In this document: positions 1 through 7,996 of the stretch, piece by piece | Position numbering within the stretch: the first letter of the stretch is position 1 | How the letters are laid out: each line of letters opens with the position of its first letter | Source: an uncultured Prevotellaceae bacterium | GTDB lineage: Bacteria; Bacteroidota; Bacteroidia; Bacteroidales; Bacteroidaceae | DNA: 64,000 nt | Reading direction: 5' to 3' | Assembly: GCA_902778255.1 (NCBI GenBank) | Contig: CACYXD010000002.1 | Coordinates: 62,001-126,000, forward strand | Made by a program: the position numbers and the translations under genes | The notes under the pieces: generated by a model | What the model saw: the letters and a program-made list of their open reading frames with translations, nothing else | Databases searched by the model: none | What the model was told of the DNA's origin: nothing

Positions 1-1200
1 CGTCTCGTTCTGCTTGGCAATCATGGCAGTGGTTTTGTTCGTTCCAGAGAAGTTCTTGGTTTCATAGGCATTTCCTAACAATTGATAAGTTGTTTTGATG
101 GTTTCCATACCAGTCTTGATAGTCATCATTTTTGACTCCAACTTAATCTTCAACGGTAGTTTCCAGGCCTCAGCGTCAGCATTGTCGATGATTGCCACAG
201 AGTCTATCGTCGTTGTATCATCTACTACGACATCAACATATTTTTCTCCCCAGACATCATCAATACCACGTTTCTGCTTGTCGTTCAGCAGACTCTTGCC
301 AGAATAGCGTCCCACACGTCGCTCATAATCGCGATCTTCGTCGTAGTAGCCATTGTGAATGGTGATACGATAGGTCTCGCCAGGCACGAAGTCGAGGTTG
401 ATCCAAGCAGAACAGAGTTCACCATCAGGGAAGATACAGCGCAGACGTCCAGCTACAGGGTGATCGAGCTCTGTCTGATACTCGAAGCGCTTGTTCACCA
501 CAGGCACGCAAGCCACGTAGTCATCATCACCAATGTTAGCGAGGTCTTCGCCCGTTTCAGCGATATAGATATTATAGAGCGAGTCCTTGATATTGGCATC
601 CACGCGACCCTCAATCCTGAAGGTATTCTTCGAGGTCTCCAGTTTCTTTGCATAGATGTCAGGGCGCAGAGAGGAAATCATATAGACAGTACCATATACA
701 TCTACGCCATCACTCTCCCAAACGATGGCATAAGCATCGCGCAGCTGAGGGTTCTCAGGGTTCTTGCAGCACATCAGCCACATCTCCTGGTTTTTATTGG
801 TGCGAATACGTTGCGTGCTTTGAGTCGGACTCGACCCATTGTTGTTGATAACCTTCAGCGAGAACATCTCGTTGCTACCTGGCTGAACATGCAGGAACTG
901 ATACGCCAAGGGTTCGTTCTGGGGGAAGTTGATGGCCACCGCATTCAACACGTTGTCATTTTTAATGCGGTTTGCCGAACAATGGAAAGGCACTATTTTT
1001 ATACTCGACTCAATGATACCTGTGTTGGGATTTCGATTCACAGAATATACCTGTCCCTCGTTCAGGCCAAACTTTTGAGTAATGGCGTTTAGCGTGAAAA
1101 TAACGAGCTCTGGCTTCTTCTGAGGGGCTGCCGACGGGTCGGCACTAATGGTTATAATGGTGCTGCAAGCAATGAGCAGCATGATGAATAGACGTTTCAT
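1..1200 (-). CDS. Secreted hypothetical protein, C-terminus beyond left edge
   Basis: An open minus-strand frame runs from an ATG at 1198-1200 to base 1 without a stop, giving 400 codons of an incomplete protein. The N-terminus is a signal peptide (MKRLFIMLLIACSTIITISA), so the product is exported. The rest is polar with many short beta-like stretches and no catalytic motif I recognise. It lies 14 bp downstream of the membrane-anchored sigma partner and in the same direction as the sigma factor, so the three probably form one transcription unit, with this protein as a surface or periplasmic output or sensor. That role is inference from position. I do not recognise the family. Confidence 0.8.
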   Translation of the reverse strand, partial: MKRLFIMLLIACSTIITISADPSAAPQKKPELVIFTLNAITQKFGLNEGQVYSVNRNPNTGIIESSIKIVPFHCSANRIKNDNVLNAVAINFPQNEPLAYQFLHVQPGSNEMFSLKVINNNGSSPTQSTQRIRTNKNQEMWLMCCKNPENPQLRDAYAIVWESDGVDVYGTVYMISSLRPDIYAKKLETSKNTFRIEGRVDANIKDSLYNIYIAETGEDLANIGDDDYVACVPVVNKRFEYQTELDHPVAGRLRCIFPDGELCSAWINLDFVPGETYRITIHNGYYDEDRDYERRVGRYSGKSLLNDKQKRGIDDVWGEKYVDVVVDDTTTIDSVAIIDNADAEAWKLPLKIKLESKMMTIKTGMETIKTTYQLLGNAYETKNFSGTNKTTAMIAKQNET

Positions 1201-1214
1201 AATCATTTTGTTTT

Positions 1215-1889
1215 TTATTTTTGGGCTGTTTGTTCTATGTGATATTTTGCTATTTCGAGTTCCAGTTCCACCCATTTCAGATAGGCCTCGTTAGCTTGTT
1301 TCTTCATGAGGGCAATCTCCTCTGGGGTGTACTGATAGTTCTCAGGACGGGTGATGGGAATGTCGCGTTCAGATAGTGTTATTGTGGTGGTTGTCTGAGC
1401 GATAGCCGGCTTCTCTGCCTCAATCGTTTTGATTGTCTCTTCAGGAGCTGTTTCCTGAGCTATCTGTGGCTCTTCTTCAACAGGCATCTGCTGCTTCTTA
1501 GCCTTTGAAGGTGTGCTTTGTGCTATCTGTTTAGGTGCTTCCTTTGCAGGTGCTTCTGGCAGGATGACCTCCTGTTTCACGTCCTGTTGAGGTTCTGCCT
1601 GCTTGGGCTCCACCTTTTCTGCCACTTCCTGATTCGTGTCCGTTCCCATCGTCGTATCCTTTGGCGGAGTCAGATACACCATCATGAAGCCAGCCACGCA
1701 GGCTGCTGCAATCCAAGGCCAGAGCTTTCTGACCTTTCCTCCCTCTTTCGCAGGGAGTTGTTGGGCTTTCTGCATCACTCTGGCGTTCAGGTCTGCAGGC
1801 ATCTGAGGACCCTCCGCCTCTTCCATCCGGATGGCGTCGCGCAGGTTCTTGTCCTGCTCCAATAAAGCTTTGAGTTCGTCCTCGTTCAT
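1215..1889 (-). CDS. Putative anti-sigma factor / single-pass membrane protein
   Basis: This 224-residue protein has an acidic cytoplasmic-type N-terminus of about 55 residues, one membrane segment near residues 57-74 (starting WPWIAAACVAGF), a long Pro/Glu/Gln/Lys-rich linker to about residue 165, and a short helical C-terminus. That layout fits an anti-sigma factor anchored in the inner membrane. Its ATG shares one base with the sigma stop codon (TAATG at 1887-1891), so the two are translationally coupled. The sigma/anti-sigma relationship is inferred from the arrangement; I see no recognisable zinc anti-sigma motif. It could instead be a generic membrane protein of the same operon. Confidence 0.8.
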   Translation of the reverse strand: MNEDELKALLEQDKNLRDAIRMEEAEGPQMPADLNARVMQKAQQLPAKEGGKVRKLWPWIAAACVAGFMMVYLTPPKDTTMGTDTNQEVAEKVEPKQAEPQQDVKQEVILPEAPAKEAPKQIAQSTPSKAKKQQMPVEEEPQIAQETAPEETIKTIEAEKPAIAQTTTTITLSERDIPITRPENYQYTPEEIALMKKQANEAYLKWVELELEIAKYHIEQTAQK

Positions 1890-2437
1890 TACTGTAACAT
1901 TTTTATGATTCTACAAAGTTTCTTTCTCGTTCTGCTTAGTTTCGAGGCGATCGTCGTGGGTATCGACTCAGTAATATAAGCAATCTCCTTGAGGCTCTTT
2001 TCCTCGTAATAGAACATCGTGATGATGGCTCTCTCGTCAGGAGGCAGATATTTCAGCGCCGCTCGAATCAGTTGCACCGTTTCCTGATTGGCATGTCCGA
2101 AGGTCTCGTCCACCTCTGTATCAGACAGCGCCTCGGCCTTGCCGCCCTGATCTTCGAAATAAACCACGGGCATCGCCTTATGCCTCAGGAAGCTGATTGC
2201 CTCGTTATAGGCTATGCGCGAGATCCATGTCTTTAGCGACGATTTCTCTGCGTCATACCTATTTATATTCTTAAAGACCTTGATGAAGACATCCTGATAG
2301 ACCTCTTCGGCATTCTCAATGACAGATACCAGTCGCACCACCTGTGCAAACACATCACGACCATAGAGGTCGAGCATCTGCTGTTGTGCTTTGGGATTTT
2401 GTTTGAGCAATCCCGCTATCAGTTCTGTTTCTGTCAT
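1889..2437 (-). CDS. ECF-type RNA polymerase sigma-70 factor
   Basis: The protein has the two-domain layout of extracytoplasmic-function sigma factors. Region 2 holds AEEVYQDVFIKVFKNI and the -10 recognition helix around LKTWISRIAYNEAISFLRHK. Region 4 holds LPPDERAIITMFYYEEKSLKEIA with a helix-turn-helix near the end. I place the start at the ATG at 2435-2437 (MTETELIAGLL, 182 residues). A longer frame reaches 2491 but adds a Cys-rich stretch (MQCFCHFLRIY) atypical of the family. It is coupled by one base to the downstream membrane protein. It probably directs polymerase to envelope or surface genes under control of that partner, which is inference. Confidence 0.9.
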   Translation of the reverse strand: MTETELIAGLLKQNPKAQQQMLDLYGRDVFAQVVRLVSVIENAEEVYQDVFIKVFKNINRYDAEKSSLKTWISRIAYNEAISFLRHKAMPVVYFEDQGGKAEALSDTEVDETFGHANQETVQLIRAALKYLPPDERAIITMFYYEEKSLKEIAYITESIPTTIASKLSRTRKKLCRIIKMLQ

Positions 2438-2636
2438 GATTAATTTAGTCTTACATTTATATATACGCAGAAAATGACAGAAACATTGCACTCTGGCAAA
2501 AAAAATTTCCCTTTTTTACAAAATTATTCGGAATTCCCTTTCAAATAGTAGCGAAAGCATATACGCATCAATACCCCTGAATTGCGCCAAGGAGGTACCA
2601 GGCAGTTAACTACCAACGTAGAATTTATATAATTTT

Positions 2637-2659
2637 GATTCCGAAATCATTTCGGAATC
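2637..2659. promoter_or_regulatory. 23-bp perfect palindrome, candidate operator
   Basis: Arms GATTCCGAAAT and ATTTCGGAATC are perfectly complementary around a single C. It lies about 200 bp upstream of the sigma-factor start. The single-base spacer argues against an RNA hairpin and for a dimeric protein-binding site. Its function is unknown. Confidence 0.45.
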
Positions 2660-2914
2660 AAGTTGATGTTTGGGAAATCTATTTCCTGAACATAATGCAA
2701 CTCAAACTCTTTCAATGAGTTGCCTTATCAAAAAAAAGAAGGAAGCCAGGCGGCAGAATTGCGCTCGAACTTTGTTCGCTTTGCTTGCAAAGAACCTTCT
2801 ATATGCGACTATTTCAACGTCTCGCTACCAAACCTGCGACCATCAATCCGCCTTTTTCACGATTTTGCTGCAAGTCTGCGATGTTTAGGTTGCGTTTGAT
2901 GCTTCTTTGCTATC

Positions 2915-2978
2915 CGTTTGCAGCTTCTTTACGATGCGTTTGCAGCTTCTTTACGATGCGTTTGCAGCTTCTTTACGA
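2915..2978. repeat. 22-bp tandem repeat, three copies
   Basis: The unit CGTTTGCAGCTTCTTTACGA plus TG begins at 2915, 2937 and 2959, a period of exactly 22 bp. A degenerate copy precedes it from about 2892. No gene covers it. Confidence 0.8.
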
Positions 2979-3040
2979 CTCAAAACAGGGCATTTCGCTG
3001 ACGTTTCCTGATTTAGGTTGACTGTTTCGCGAAAATGGCC

Positions 3041-3140
3041 AACACCTACCATTTTTATTATAAATGCTTGATATTTAACAAGTTAACTATGGTAGGTGTT
3101 GTTCAAACACCTACCATACACCTACCATAACACCTACCAT
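3041..3140. repeat. ACACCTACCAT motif array upstream of clpS
   Basis: AACACCTACCAT occurs at 3041-3052. A perfect inverted pair follows: ATGGTAGGTGTT at 3089-3100, five bases (gttca), then AACACCTACCAT at 3106-3117. Two more direct copies lie at 3118-3128 and 3129-3140. The last ends 66 bp before the clpS start, so it could be a regulator-binding array for the N-end-rule operon. Confidence 0.7.
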
Positions 3141-3190
3141 AAGCGGAAAAATATCTTGGAGATTACTGATGGATTTTAAAAGAAAATCAT

Positions 3191-3198
3191 TATCTTTG
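3191..3198 (+). promoter_or_regulatory. Promoter -7 box of clpS
   Basis: TATCTTTG matches the Bacteroidetes TAnnTTTG -7 element and ends only 8 bp before the clpS ATG, so the transcript would be leaderless or nearly so. No good -33 TTG is visible at the expected spacing. Confidence 0.5.
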
Positions 3199-3206
3199 CA
3201 TTCACT

Positions 3207-3509
3207 ATGCCACAGGAACAATCGCAAATTCGCGAACGGCAACGCACAGACCTGCGCGAGCCGCCACGCTATAAGGTGACTATTCACAACGATGACTTCA
3301 CACCAATGGACTTCGTGGTGAAGGTGCTGACACAGGTGTTTTTCAAACAGCCTGCGGAGGCAGAACAACTGATGCTACAGGTACACCACTCGGACAAGGC
3401 GGTGGTGGGTATCTATACCTACGACATCGCCGTGTCGAAAGTAAAAAGGGCCACGATGATGGCTCGCAACGAGGGATATCCCCTGAGGCTGACTTACGAA
3501 CCAGATTAA
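3207..3509 (+). CDS. clpS: ATP-dependent Clp protease adaptor ClpS
   Basis: ClpS recognises proteins with destabilising N-terminal residues and hands them to ClpAP. The 100-residue sequence has the family core: PPRYKVTIHNDDFTPMDFVVKVL (the NDD and M of the N-degron pocket are visible), then HHSDKAVVGIYTYDIAVSKV with the conserved histidines that line the pocket, and a C-terminal PLRLTYEPD strand. The disordered N-terminal arm is short and basic/acidic, as usual. It begins 8 bp after a -7 box and ends 9 bp before clpA, so it is the first gene of a clpS-clpA-aat operon. Confidence 0.95.
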   Translation: MPQEQSQIRERQRTDLREPPRYKVTIHNDDFTPMDFVVKVLTQVFFKQPAEAEQLMLQVHHSDKAVVGIYTYDIAVSKVKRATMMARNEGYPLRLTYEPD

Positions 3510-3518
3510 GGAAAAGGA

Positions 3519-5753
3519 ATGGCAGAAATAAAACTGACAGAAAGACTGAACGAACTGCTGCAGGACAGCATAGAGCTATGCAAGGAGCGAAGATATGAAT
3601 TTATCACGCCCGAGGTGGTGCTCTATGAACTGCTCTCGGAGGATGTGTTCGTATCGGTGATAGACTATTACTGCGACATCACAGCGCTGATGGAAGAGGT
3701 GGAGAACAGGCTGGTGGAAACGGGATTCGTGCCCTACAACCTGGAATACCAGCTGATGCCGTCGGAGCAATACACGCAGATGTTGGGAAAGGCATCGCTA
3801 CAGGTTATCTCAAGCAGCGCCGAGGCTATTGATATACCCCACGTGGTGGCAGCCATGCTGGAGTTGGAGAACTCATGGGCCACCTACCTGCTGAAGAAAC
3901 ACCTGGGCGACGATGAGTCGGAGTTTATCAGCGACATCATATCGACCTACGAGGAGGCTGGCCAGATAGACCAGGAAGAAGAGGGCGGCGAACATTCGGA
4001 GGAGGCCTCCGGATGGCGACGACTGGTGACGTGTATGAACGACATGCTGGACCAGAAGAACCCGCTCATAGGGCGCGAGGCGGAACTGGAGCGAACGATT
4101 CAGGTGCTCTGCCGTCGCGACAAGAACAACCCATTGCATGTGGGCGAGCCTGGCGTGGGAAAGACGGCCCTGATCTACGGACTGGCTGCACGCATCAACA
4201 GCGGCGACGTGCCAGAACGACTGAAGGGCAGCAAGATCTATATGCTGGACCTGGGCACCATGCTGGCCGGCACACAGTATCGCGGCGACTTCGAGAAGCG
4301 CATCAAACAGGTGATGGACGGCGTGTCGGGCGAGAGCAAGAACAACATCATCTATATCGACGAGATACACAATATGGTGGGCGCTGGCGCCGTGGGCGAA
4401 AGCTCGATGGATGCCTCAAACATGCTGAAGCCCTATCTGGAGCGAGGCGATCTGCGCTTCATCGGGTCAACGACCTACGAGGAATACAACAAGCATTTCT
4501 CACGCTCAAAAGGTTTGGTGCGCCGCTTCCAGCAGATAGACATCCTGGAGCCCAGCATCGACGAGACAGTAAACATCCTGATGCAACTGCGCCCCAGGTA
4601 TGAGGAGTTTCATCAGGTGGTCTATGAGGACGAGGCCCTGCGCTATGCTGTAGAGGCGAGTGCGAAATTTATCAACGACCGATTTCTGCCCGACAAGGCC
4701 ATCGACCTGATTGACGAGGCGGGAGCAGCGCTGGAAGTGAATCAAGGGGACAGGTCGCCTGATTCACAGCAAAGCCAGAATCACGGACCTGTCCCCATGA
4801 TTCACGTCGTCACCAAAGCCCTCATCGCCGAGGTACTGGCTAAGACTTGCAAGGTGGAGGCGATGGCGACAAAAGAGGACGACAACGAGAAGCTGGCAAC
4901 GCTCAACGAGCACCTCTTAACACAGATCTACGGACAGGACGAGGCCATCCGTCAGGTGGTGGAAGCCGTGCAGATGTCGAAGGCAGGACTGCTGGACGAC
5001 AACAAACCCACGGCATCACTGCTCTTCGTAGGGCCCACGGGTGTGGGAAAGACGGAGGTGGCACGCGTGCTGGCCAAAGAGCTTGGCATCGAACTGCTAC
5101 GCTTCGACATGAGCGAATATACGGAGAAGCACACGGTGGCAAAGCTCATTGGTTCGCCTGCAGGCTATGTGGGATATGAGGACGGCGGACTGCTGACGGA
5201 TGCCATCCGCAAAACGCCCCATTGCGTGCTGCTGCTCGACGAGATAGAAAAGGCACATCAGGACATCTACAACATCCTGTTGCAGGTGATGGACTATGCC
5301 AAGCTGACGGACAACAAAGGACGGAAGGCCGACTTCCGCAACGTGGTTCTCATCATGACGTCGAATGCCGGCGCACAGTTTGCAGGACAGGCCAACATCG
5401 GCTTTACAGGCAATGTGAGTCGTGGCGAGGCGATGCTGAAACAGGTGAAGAAGACGTTCAAGCCTGAGTTCATCAACCGACTGAGTGGCACAGTGGTGTT
5501 CAACGATATGGATCACCACATGGCGGAGCTGATTCTCAAGAAGAAACTACGCGAGCTGCAGGAGAAGCTCACGGCAAAGAAGGTGACGCTGAACCTGAAG
5601 GACGAGACCTTCGCTGCGCTATTGAAAGAAGGTTTTACCAGGGATTATGGTGCGCGAGAGATGGACCGCGTCATCAATCAGCGCCTGAAACCGCAACTGA
5701 TGCGCGAAATACTCTTCGGCTCACTCAAAAACGGAGGAGAGATCACTCTCTAA
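3519..5753 (+). CDS. clpA: ATP-dependent Clp protease ATP-binding subunit ClpA
   Basis: ClpA is the hexameric unfoldase of ClpAP. The 744-residue protein has a Clp N-domain (about 1-150), a first AAA+ domain with Walker A GEPGVGKT at residues 209-216 and Walker B IIYIDEIHN, and a second AAA+ domain with Walker A GPTGVGKT at 505-512 and Walker B VLLLDEIEKAH, followed by the C-terminal D2-small domain. No ClpB-type coiled-coil middle domain is present, which with clpS alongside supports ClpA over ClpB. Residues 410-426 between the two ATPase domains are encoded by a 51-bp palindrome and look inserted. It is 9 bp from clpS and 8 bp from aat. Confidence 0.95.
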   Translation: MAEIKLTERLNELLQDSIELCKERRYEFITPEVVLYELLSEDVFVSVIDYYCDITALMEEVENRLVETGFVPYNLEYQLMPSEQYTQMLGKASLQVISSSAEAIDIPHVVAAMLELENSWATYLLKKHLGDDESEFISDIISTYEEAGQIDQEEEGGEHSEEASGWRRLVTCMNDMLDQKNPLIGREAELERTIQVLCRRDKNNPLHVGEPGVGKTALIYGLAARINSGDVPERLKGSKIYMLDLGTMLAGTQYRGDFEKRIKQVMDGVSGESKNNIIYIDEIHNMVGAGAVGESSMDASNMLKPYLERGDLRFIGSTTYEEYNKHFSRSKGLVRRFQQIDILEPSIDETVNILMQLRPRYEEFHQVVYEDEALRYAVEASAKFINDRFLPDKAIDLIDEAGAALEVNQGDRSPDSQQSQNHGPVPMIHVVTKALIAEVLAKTCKVEAMATKEDDNEKLATLNEHLLTQIYGQDEAIRQVVEAVQMSKAGLLDDNKPTASLLFVGPTGVGKTEVARVLAKELGIELLRFDMSEYTEKHTVAKLIGSPAGYVGYEDGGLLTDAIRKTPHCVLLLDEIEKAHQDIYNILLQVMDYAKLTDNKGRKADFRNVVLIMTSNAGAQFAGQANIGFTGNVSRGEAMLKQVKKTFKPEFINRLSGTVVFNDMDHHMAELILKKKLRELQEKLTAKKVTLNLKDETFAALLKEGFTRDYGAREMDRVINQRLKPQLMREILFGSLKNGGEITL
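4746..4796. repeat. 51-bp palindromic element in frame inside clpA
   Basis: Arms GGGGACAGGTC (4746-4756) and GACCTGTCCCC (4786-4796) are perfectly complementary; an inner TGATTC (4760-4765) also pairs with GAATCA (4778-4783). The element is exactly 17 codons long, starts at codon 410 and encodes a Ser/Gln/Asp-rich linker (GDRSPDSQQSQ...). GGGGACAGGT-type ends resemble widely dispersed REP-like repeats, as far as I recall. Confidence 0.8.
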
Positions 5754-5761
5754 TTCAAAAG

Positions 5762-6436
5762 ATGGTATATCAACTTGATGACGATTTGTGGTTCCCTGAC
5801 CCACGCCAGGCTGATGAGGATGGATGCTTGGCAGTGGGCGGCGACCTGAGCATAGACCGCCTGTTGCTGGCCTATCAGCACGGCATCTTCCCCTGGTTCT
5901 CGTTTCGCGACAGCGACGAGCCCGTGTGGTACTGTCCGCACGAGCGCTTCGTGATCTTCCCCAACGAGATACATATCTCCCACTCTATGCGCACTTTATT
6001 AAATAAAAAGAAATACACGTTTTCGTTGAATGAGGACTTTGAGGGCGTAATCCAAAACTGCAGCAAGTTGCGCTACGAAGAAGAGGGCGCCTGGCTGGGC
6101 GAAGACATCATCAAGGCCTATACGGAGCTGCATCGTCAGGGCTTTGCTGCCAGCGTGGAGGTGTGGGAGAGGAACGAAAACGATAACGAAAACGAAAAGG
6201 GGAAGCGACTGGTGGGTGGTCTTTATGGCGTGAATATCGGGTCGGCCTTCTTTGGCGAGAGTATGTTCTCGCTGGTGCCAAGCGGTTCGAAGCTGGCGCT
6301 GATCTATCTGGCCAAGACCATGCAGGAGCTGGGTGGCGGCATCATCGACTGCCAACTAAAAACCGCCCATCTGGAATCGATGGGCGGCAGGTATATCAGC
6401 TACGATGAATATATGAAGCTTATTTCTTCTTACTAG
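5762..6436 (+). CDS. aat: Leucyl/phenylalanyl-tRNA-protein transferase
   Basis: Aat adds Leu or Phe from aminoacyl-tRNA to the N-terminus of proteins starting with Lys or Arg, creating the degron read by ClpS. The 224-residue protein carries family signatures: FPDPRQADEDGCLAVGGDLS near the N-terminus, AYQHGIFPWFS, PVWYCPHERFV, EGAWLGEDIIKAY, and GGLYGVNIGSAFFGESMFS, ending in IIDCQLKTAHLESMGGR. A low-complexity loop NENDNENEKGK (about 138-148) looks like a small in-frame tandem expansion of GAAAACGA-type DNA at 6172-6203. It starts 8 bp after clpA. Its 3' end overlaps the convergent M48 protease gene by 17 bp. Confidence 0.95.
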   Translation: MVYQLDDDLWFPDPRQADEDGCLAVGGDLSIDRLLLAYQHGIFPWFSFRDSDEPVWYCPHERFVIFPNEIHISHSMRTLLNKKKYTFSLNEDFEGVIQNCSKLRYEEEGAWLGEDIIKAYTELHRQGFAASVEVWERNENDNENEKGKRLVGGLYGVNIGSAFFGESMFSLVPSGSKLALIYLAKTMQELGGGIIDCQLKTAHLESMGGRYISYDEYMKLISSY

Positions 6437-7346
6437 TGGTACTAGATTTGCTAGTTTTACTAGTCTTACTAGTTTTACTAGTCTTACTAGTTTTACTAGT
6501 CTTACTAGTTTTACTAGTGCTACTAGCCTTAATAGTTGTCTGGGGCTTATAGTATTTCAGGGCCTCGGGCATCCATTTCTGAATATCGCTGATACGCTGC
6601 TCGTCAGAGGGGTGGTCGCTGAACAGACCGCCTGAGCCGCTGCTCTGAGCTGCCATACGCTGCCAGAAACTGGTAGCCACCTGAGGGTTGTAGCCTGCCA
6701 TAGCGGCGAAGATCAGTCCCATGTGATCGGCCTCGCTCTCCTGTTTGCGAGAAAAACCTGAGGTCCAGAGGGCACCGCCTAACGACTGCCCCAGAGACAG
6801 GAGGGCCTGCGTCTTCTCGCTGACGCCAGCACCCTGAACCACAGCACCCAGGATAGCCGTACCATACTGGTTCTTATACTCATTGCTCAAACGCTCAGCC
6901 GAATGCTTAGCTACGGCATGGGCAATCTCATGACCTAGCACGATAGCCAGCGAGGCCTCGTCCTGAGTGATGGGTAGCAGGCCTTCATAGACCACAATCT
7001 TACCTCCAGGCATACACCAGGCATTCACCTGCTTGTCCTGCACCAGGTTAAACTCCCAGGCGTAGTTCTGGGTCTCAGCACTCAGCCCATTGCTGTTCAG
7101 ATAAGAGGTCACAGCATTGGCCAGGTTCTGCCCCACCCGCTTCACCATAGCGGTATTGGTGCTGTTAGTAGAGGCCTTAGCACTCTGCATATACTGCTGA
7201 TACTGCTGGGTTGAGAGACTCAGCACCTCACCGTCGCTAACCAGCAAGGTTTGTTTTCTGCCCGTGATGGGCACGGTCGATGTGGTGCCACAGCTCACCA
7301 GGAGCACGGCCACCAGCGACATCAAAATGATTTTTACTGACTTCAT
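6420..7346 (-). CDS. M48-family metalloprotease lipoprotein
   Basis: The 308-residue protein begins with a lipoprotein signal (SLVAVLLVSCGTTST, Cys about 19), so it is lipid-anchored and periplasmic. It has the zinc-protease motif HEIAHAVAKHSAER, and ESEADHMGLIFAAMAGYNP supplying the third zinc ligand, as in the BepA/LoiP/YcaL group that degrades misfolded outer-membrane proteins. SDHPSDEQRI is also typical of the family. The last 35 residues are a (TSK)n repeat encoded by 18-bp ACTAGT-containing tandem DNA. It overlaps the aat 3' end by 17 bp. The promoter is at 7372-7402. Confidence 0.92.
   Translation of the reverse strand: MKSVKIILMSLVAVLLVSCGTTSTVPITGRKQTLLVSDGEVLSLSTQQYQQYMQSAKASTNSTNTAMVKRVGQNLANAVTSYLNSNGLSAETQNYAWEFNLVQDKQVNAWCMPGGKIVVYEGLLPITQDEASLAIVLGHEIAHAVAKHSAERLSNEYKNQYGTAILGAVVQGAGVSEKTQALLSLGQSLGGALWTSGFSRKQESEADHMGLIFAAMAGYNPQVATSFWQRMAAQSSGSGGLFSDHPSDEQRISDIQKWMPEALKYYKPQTTIKASSTSKTSKTSKTSKTSKTSKTSKTSKSSTTSKKK
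6431..6521. repeat. ACTAGT tandem repeat encoding the (TSK)n tail
   Basis: Alternating units of ACTAGTTTT and ACTAGTCTT (18-bp period) run through this stretch, encoding repeated Thr-Ser-Lys on the minus strand at the C-terminus of the M48 protease. The copy number is likely to vary between strains. Confidence 0.85.
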
Positions 7347-7371
7347 AATGGTTTGTTTTTATAACTGAGTG

Positions 7372-7402
7372 CAAAAGTACTAAAAAGCGGACGAACAGCA
7401 AA
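7372..7402 (-). promoter_or_regulatory. Promoter of the M48 protease gene
   Basis: On the minus strand, TTTG (7399-7402), a 19-bp spacer and TACTTTTG (7372-7379) match the Bacteroidetes housekeeping promoter. The box ends 25 bp before the ATG. Confidence 0.75.
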
Positions 7403-7410
7403 AGAAAAGA

Positions 7411-7439
7411 CAAAAAAAATGCCTCCTTTGCAGGAGGCA
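7411..7439 (-). terminator. Rho-independent terminator of the 119-residue protein gene
   Basis: Hairpin TGCCTCCT / AGGAGGCA with a 4-base loop (7420-7439), followed on the minus strand by eight T residues (7412-7419). It lies about 30 bp after the stop at 7468. Confidence 0.85.
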
Positions 7440-7467
7440 CACATTATTCATTTCTAATACTTTCTTT

Positions 7468-7827
7468 TTACTTCAATCCACGATTCTGCAGTGTAGCATT
7501 GAGCAGGGTCAGATACTTCTTATACTGCTTCTCGTCAAGGATATAGCGCATATAGCGTACGTCCTTCTTCACAGCCTGATCAACCAGTTCCTTGCGCTCA
7601 TCATTCTGAGCATAGGCGGCCAGCATCATGTCGTTGCAGAAAGCAGTGTGGATGTCTTGTACAGCCTCCATCTGATCGCTGTTCAGGTCGAGCGTTACAG
7701 CCAACTTTCTCATATTGACTGTCATATCGTAGGCCTCGACGTTCTTTACAGCACTGTTGTTCTCGTTCTCAGCAAATGCCATTGTCATACTCAACATGGC
7801 TACTACCATCAAAACAATCTTTTTCAT
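7468..7827 (-). CDS. Small exported hypothetical protein (119 residues)
   Basis: An N-terminal signal peptide (MKKIVLMVVAMLSMTMAFA) is followed by an all-helical, charged mature part of about 100 residues, with LDLNSDQMEAVQDIHTAF and DEKQYKKYLTLLNATLQNRG. The pattern of spaced helices with 'LNxDQ...VxxI' and 'LxxKQYxxYL' resembles periplasmic Spy/CpxP-like or DUF-type helical proteins, but this is only a resemblance. It has its own promoter at 7997-8027, a long 5' leader of about 160 bases and its own terminator, so it is monocistronic. Confidence 0.8.
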   Translation of the reverse strand: MKKIVLMVVAMLSMTMAFAENENNSAVKNVEAYDMTVNMRKLAVTLDLNSDQMEAVQDIHTAFCNDMMLAAYAQNDERKELVDQAVKKDVRYMRYILDEKQYKKYLTLLNATLQNRGLK

Positions 7828-7996
7828 ACTCTTTTTCCTTTCTTTTCTTTACTCGGGACCTTGAGTTTTTTTTGTGTTATCCTTTTTAAATTTTTAATGT
7901 TGTTAATGTTTAATGTTTAATTCTTTCGGTCCCTACCTTAATAATATAATGTGTTGTTATCCTTGTCGCCAGGCTTTTTATTTCCTTTTGACGATG

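Larger units (their letters stand above)
2438..3206. other. 769-bp intergenic region with several repeats
   Basis: No convincing gene lies between the sigma factor and clpS. Short frames here (for example 2670-2888) have no recognisable content. The stretch holds a 23-bp palindrome, a weak hairpin at about 2697-2723 (GCAACTC/GAGTTGC), a three-copy 22-bp tandem repeat, and an array of ACACCTACCAT motifs. Each of the main elements is listed separately. Confidence 0.7.

Noticed and set aside
355..1092. 245-residue plus-strand frame at the left edge
   Set aside because: It is antisense to the open minus-strand secreted protein, which has a signal peptide and runs from 1200 to the edge.
2915..2978. 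CRISPR array
   Set aside because: Units are contiguous with no spacers, and there are no cas genes.
2670..3021. Overlapping short plus-strand frames upstream of clpS
   Set aside because: Low-complexity translation over tandem repeats; no motif.
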